Below, one piece after another: positions 60,596-64,000 of a stretch of DNA of 64,000 nt; position 1 is the first letter of the stretch, and every line of letters begins with the position of its first letter. The position numbers and the translations under genes are program-made. Below the pieces are notes generated by a model. The model saw only the letters and a list, made by a program, of their open reading frames with translations, had not been told where the DNA came from and did no database searches. Source of the DNA: UBA1801 sp035353395 (GTDB lineage: Bacteria > Acidobacteriota > Holophagae > Holophagales > Holophagaceae); assembly GCA_035353395.1 (NCBI GenBank), contig DAOPZL010000001.1, forward strand, positions 83,056 to 147,055, in the 5' to 3' direction.

Positions 60596-61954
60596 CTACT
60601 CCCCGCAGCCCTCGACGAAAGCCCTCGACTGGGCCGACGCCTGGCCTTCGAAGAGCGTGCCGCCTTCCACGAGGGTGAGCCCCGCCTCGCGAGACCAGCG
60701 GGCGAAGGCCGTCTCCTCCTTGTAGATCCACTCCACGGCCCAGCGCAGGGTGGGGCGCGCAGCTTCCAGGAGCTCCGGGAAGGGCCGCGGGTCCCCGGCC
60801 TGCATGCCGAGGCTGGTGGCCTGGACCACGCCTACCGGCGCGAGCTGGGCGATCCCGGAGGGGGATCCGGGTTCGGCCCGGGAAGCCCCGAGCCAGGGGC
60901 GTCCCTGCTCCCGGAGCACCTCGAAGGTCGTATGGGCGACGCCGCCCGCGCCCAGGACGAGTACCGGGCCGGGGGCGAGCCGGCCCAGCGCCTCCCGGAG
61001 GGCGACGGCGTCCGTGTTGGCGCTCTGCCAAGGGAGGCCGGGGGCCCGACGCCAGAGGGTGTTGAGGGGACCCCGCAGGCCGAGCCTCGGGGGAAGGGTT
61101 TCCTTCAGGGGGGCGGTCAGGCTGGCGCCGAGGATCCCCAGGCGCTCCAGGGCCTCGCAGGCCTCGTCGGCGCTACCGCAGTCCAGGGGCAGGTAGACCA
61201 GATCCTTGAATGCCGCCTGGAAGCGGGCGTTGTGGTAGGCCGGTCCCCTCGAGTGCATCACCGGGGAGCCCAGGACGCCGCACAGCTCGTGGCGTGGATG
61301 CAGCTTGTGGAGGCGCCAGGCCCTCAGGGTCGCCAGGGGGAGCTGCCCCGGGGCGGCGGGAGGGCCGTCGTCGGGGGCCGCATAGGTGAAGGCGCCGCCC
61401 CAGGCCGCCTGCATGCATCGGCTGGGGACGCCCTTCGGGCCCATGAGGAAGGCCGAGAGCGGGATGCCCCGGTCCCTGGCCCAGGCGAGCGCCGGCTTCA
61501 GCCGCGCGTTGTCCGAAAGCCTGCCCGCATGGCCCACCCACTTGTAGGCCTCCCCCTCGGGCAGGGCGGCCAGCCGCGCCTCCAGGTCGAAGACTCCCGG
61601 CGGGACGTGGACGGAGCGCAGCAGGCGGACATGGGAGCGGTGGTTCCGGATGGGCTCCGGCACGGCCAGGTCCCACTCCAGGTCGATCCACGCCGGACGG
61701 GCCTCCGCCGCCGCCGCCAGGCGGGCGAGCCGATCCTCCTCGCTCCCCTCCCAGGCCCCGCCCTCGCAGGCGCGGCGGTGGGTCACCACGCAGAAGCGCC
61801 GCAGGCCCCGGATCATCTCCTCGGGTTCCAGGTCCGGGAAGAGGTCGAGGCGCAGCTCGGGGATCGCCTCCGGGGGCAGGAGGCGCGCCGAGGCCTGGGC
61901 CTCGTCCCAGGAGGCGTGGGTGAGGGGAACGACGTAGAAGGGCGGCTGGTTCAT
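60596..61954 (-). CDS. aroDE: bifunctional 3-dehydroquinate dehydratase / shikimate dehydrogenase
   Basis: 452 residues. Residues 1-215 are a type I dehydroquinase: ELRLDLF (Glu33, Arg35, Asp37), His116 in RSVHVPP and the Schiff-base Lys138 in AYKWVGHAGRLSDN. Residues about 218-452 are AroE: SPVMHSRGPAYHNARF, the catalytic lysine in LTAPLKETL, NTDAVALREAL and GAGGVAHTTF. The order matches the plant fusion. It overlaps mazG by 4 bases. Confidence 0.88.
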   Translation of the reverse strand: MNQPPFYVVPLTHASWDEAQASARLLPPEAIPELRLDLFPDLEPEEMIRGLRRFCVVTHRRACEGGAWEGSEEDRLARLAAAAEARPAWIDLEWDLAVPEPIRNHRSHVRLLRSVHVPPGVFDLEARLAALPEGEAYKWVGHAGRLSDNARLKPALAWARDRGIPLSAFLMGPKGVPSRCMQAAWGGAFTYAAPDDGPPAAPGQLPLATLRAWRLHKLHPRHELCGVLGSPVMHSRGPAYHNARFQAAFKDLVYLPLDCGSADEACEALERLGILGASLTAPLKETLPPRLGLRGPLNTLWRRAPGLPWQSANTDAVALREALGRLAPGPVLVLGAGGVAHTTFEVLREQGRPWLGASRAEPGSPSGIAQLAPVGVVQATSLGMQAGDPRPFPELLEAARPTLRWAVEWIYKEETAFARWSREAGLTLVEGGTLFEGQASAQSRAFVEGCGE

Positions 61955-62742
61955 GCCAGTTCCAGTTTCGCCGCCTGCCAGGCGGCTTCCAGGGCTTCCA
62001 GGTCCTGCTCCTCCCAGCCGCCGTGGGCCAGGGCGAAGGCTTCCACCTTCTCGAAACGCTCCCGGAACCGCCGCATCTGGCGGCGCAGGGCGCGGTCCGG
62101 ATCCACGCCCTTCTTCCGGGCCCACTGCACCAGACTGAAGAGCACGTCCCCGAACTCGTCCTCGACGCGCTGGGCCTCGCTCTCCGCCTGCAGTTCCTCG
62201 ATCTCCTCCCGCACCTTGTCCAGCACGCCTTCCAGGTCCGGCCATTCGAAGCCCACCTTGGCGCAGCGCTTGCCGATCTCCAGGGCCTCGTCCATGGGCG
62301 AGAGGCTCTTCGCGATCCCGTCCAGCAGATGGGGATCGGTATCGTGGCCCAGCTCCGCCTTCTCGGTCTTCTTGATCGCGGCCCAATTGACGAGGACCTC
62401 CTCGGCGCCGTCCACGTCGACGTCCGCGAAGACGTGCGGATGGCGGCGGACGAGCTTGGCCACGATGTCCCGCTCGACGTCGTGGATGTCCCACGCGCCC
62501 CGTTCCTGGGCGAGCTGGGCGTGGAAGAGCACCTGGAGCCACAGGTCTCCCAGCTCCTCGCGGAGATGGCGCTCCTTTTCCGCATCGCCCGGCACGTGCG
62601 CCGCCAGGGCGTCCAGCACTTCCGCGGCCTCCTCCCGGAGGTAGCGCTCCAGGGTGTGGTGGTCCTGCTTCAGGTCCCAGGGACAGCCATCCCCGGGCTT
62701 GCGGAGGGTGGACATCACGGCGCGGAGGGTCTTCGGAGTCAT
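61951..62742 (-). CDS. mazG: nucleoside triphosphate pyrophosphohydrolase MazG
   Basis: 263 residues with two MazG domains: EEAAEVLDAL plus EELGDLWLQVLFHAQLA, and EEIEELQAE plus DEFGDVLFSLVQWA. CPWDLKQDHHTLERYL near the N terminus is typical. ATG 62742 has GGAGG very near, so the start could be a little downstream. It hydrolyses NTPs to NMP and PPi. Confidence 0.92.
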   Translation of the reverse strand: MTPKTLRAVMSTLRKPGDGCPWDLKQDHHTLERYLREEAAEVLDALAAHVPGDAEKERHLREELGDLWLQVLFHAQLAQERGAWDIHDVERDIVAKLVRRHPHVFADVDVDGAEEVLVNWAAIKKTEKAELGHDTDPHLLDGIAKSLSPMDEALEIGKRCAKVGFEWPDLEGVLDKVREEIEELQAESEAQRVEDEFGDVLFSLVQWARKKGVDPDRALRRQMRRFRERFEKVEAFALAHGGWEEQDLEALEAAWQAAKLELA

Positions 62743-62803
62743 GCCTCCAGTGTAGTGGCCCTGTCCCGGGTCTTTCCAGGCGGCCGGAACCGGGACGAGG
62801 CGG

Positions 62804-63859
62804 TCAGGGCCTCGCCGCGTTCGCGTCGCTCCCGGCCGCCGCCTCCAGGAGCATCCACTGGACCTCGGCCCCGCCCCCGGAAGCATGGGCCTCGCTGTAG
62901 TCGCGGGCCTCCGATGCGCGCAGGACGGCCTGCTGGATGGCCAGGTCCTCGCCGTCCACAGGATGGAGAGGTTCCCAGAGGGTCGCGCCCATGGGAATGG
63001 AGCCCAGCGTCTCCCGGATGCGGTCCAGGAGGATCTGCGCCCCTTCGAGGCCCGTATGGGGCAGCAGGAGCAGGACCTCCCCCTCGCCCAGGTCCACCAG
63101 CAGGTCCTCCCCCCGGAGGGCGGCCGCGATATCCCGCAGCCGCTGCACGGTTTCGGGATCCGGGTCGGCCAGCCAGTGGGCGACGCTCATGGCCTCGCCC
63201 CGGCGCTGGGCCAGGTAGAGATGCGCCTTCAGCCAGATCTCCAGGTAGCGGCGGTTGGGCAGCCGCGTGGCCGGGCTCTCCAGGGAGTGGTCCTCCACCA
63301 CCGCCGCGGTCAGGTCCAGCACGTTGCGCGTGGCCTGGAGATCCGCCCGCAGGGTTTCGCCGTCCAGGGTCCGGGCGAAGAGGGCGGCCACGATCCTGGC
63401 GAAGGCCAGTTCGTCCTCCTCCAGGAAGCGGGGACGCACGCTCTGGAGCGACAGGATGCCGAGGCACCGGCCGGCGTGCCGCAGGGGGAAGCCCAGGTAG
63501 GTGCGGATTCCGAGCCGTCTCGCGCTGGGGTGCGACACCAGGCTGCGGTCGGCCTCCAGGTCCGGGATGGCCAGCTCCCGGGTCGGGTCGTCCATCACCC
63601 GCGGGCCGAAGAACTCGTCGGCCTCGTGAATGGGGTCCTCCGGCCCGACGCGGTCGCCCAGGGCCCACCAGCAGGTCTCGAGGCCCTGGCTGGTGGCGCG
63701 GGTGAGGGCCGCCCGGTCCATCCCGAGCTGCCGCAGCAGGAGGTCGAGGCCCTGGATGAGGAACTGGGTTGCATGGGGGAACTCCCGCCCGGCCAGATCG
63801 GCCAAGGCCCCCCAGCGGGCATGTCCGGAATGACCAGGTTGCGCACTTGGTAGCACCAT
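62804..63859 (-). CDS. GAF domain plus degenerate GGDEF protein
   Basis: 351 residues. A GAF-like region (about 20-170) is followed by a GGDEF-like domain that keeps RLPNRRYLEIWL but reads LVDLGEGEVLLLLP where GGDEF should be. It is therefore unlikely to make cyclic di-GMP and may sense a ligand or bind c-di-GMP. GGCGGGAAA precedes ATG 63859. Confidence 0.75.
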   Translation of the reverse strand: MVLPSAQPGHSGHARWGALADLAGREFPHATQFLIQGLDLLLRQLGMDRAALTRATSQGLETCWWALGDRVGPEDPIHEADEFFGPRVMDDPTRELAIPDLEADRSLVSHPSARRLGIRTYLGFPLRHAGRCLGILSLQSVRPRFLEEDELAFARIVAALFARTLDGETLRADLQATRNVLDLTAAVVEDHSLESPATRLPNRRYLEIWLKAHLYLAQRRGEAMSVAHWLADPDPETVQRLRDIAAALRGEDLLVDLGEGEVLLLLPHTGLEGAQILLDRIRETLGSIPMGATLWEPLHPVDGEDLAIQQAVLRASEARDYSEAHASGGGAEVQWMLLEAAAGSDANAARP

Positions 63860-64000
63860 GTTTCCCGCCTGACGATGAGAGATGGAAGGATATTGCGGCC
63901 GACAGCCCAGCGCCGCAAGCCCCGGCGAGGCGTTCTCCGAAAGAAGGTGTCCCAGCGGTTGGCGTGCGTGAACTGACGAATGTGACCCGGTAGCCTCAGG
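63860..64000. other. terminal 141 bases, no gene recognised
   Basis: Upstream region of the GAF gene and the end of the window. No reading frame with family similarity or RNA gene is visible. It probably contains the promoter of the GAF gene. Confidence 0.4.

Overview
The window is high-GC, densely coded bacterial chromosome. Tight operons with 4-base ATGA/GTGA overlaps, an ArgR-regulated arginine cluster built on an acylornithine carbamoyltransferase, type IV pilus genes pilMNOPQ, a GatA gene and Geobacter/Myxococcus-like hypothetical proteins fit an anaerobic, lysine-fermenting member of the Acidobacteriota, class Holophagae (Geothrix/Holophaga type). That assignment is inference from gene content. 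No insertion sequence, prophage, CRISPR array, rRNA or conjugation gene was seen. One tRNA, tRNA-Leu(CAA), is present.

Layout. 1-3050: end of an LplT-like lysophospholipid transporter, coupled to an Aas-type enzyme with an internal acyl-carrier domain. 3091-9425: two membrane proteins, dnaB, a HAD phosphatase, a palindromic repeat, recG and a small zincin. 9647-19630: OsmC-like protein, then the arginine cluster on the minus strand (argD, argF', argB, argE, argH, argG, a P-loop gene of unknown role, argC) with argR divergent. 19621-23408: coaD, a CHASE4-GGDEF diguanylate cyclase, ddl and a 101-residue flagellar-rod-like protein. 23548-29376: an ADP-forming acyl-CoA synthetase, then an operon for a Kal-like 3-aminobutyryl-CoA ammonia-lyase, acyl-CoA dehydrogenase and EtfBA. 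29470-35720: sensor kinase, protein methyltransferase, NAD synthetase, nitrilase-family amidase, (p)ppGpp-hydrolase-like HD protein. 35756-38220: tRNA-Leu, gatA, J-domain/TPR protein. 38223-47745: PP2C phosphatase, pilMNOPQ, a second PP2C, an RdgC protein encoded as two overlapping genes, and an N-acetylmuramoyl-L-alanine amidase. 47747-50956: small membrane proteins, YqgE, DUF2344. 51141-55234: minus-strand operon of a response regulator with a degenerate AAA+ domain, MoxR ATPase, RodZ-like protein and an unknown conserved protein. 55319-63859: GNAT enzyme, TldE/TldD, DUF1846 protein, an AroD-AroE fusion, MazG, and a GAF plus degenerate GGDEF protein.

How the parts work together. The arginine genes cover every step from acylglutamate to arginine except the first acylation; the one gene of unknown role in the cluster is the obvious candidate for the gap or for a regulatory role. 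The carbamoyltransferase carries Ala at the residue that separates acetyl- from succinyl-ornithine enzymes, so the acyl group is uncertain. The kal-acd-etfBA operon can take 3-aminobutyryl-CoA to crotonyl-CoA and on to butyryl-CoA, and the upstream ADP-forming synthetase could convert an acyl-CoA product to acid plus ATP. The pilus operon lies between two PP2C phosphatases, which suggests Ser/Thr phosphorylation control, although no kinase of that type lies in the window.
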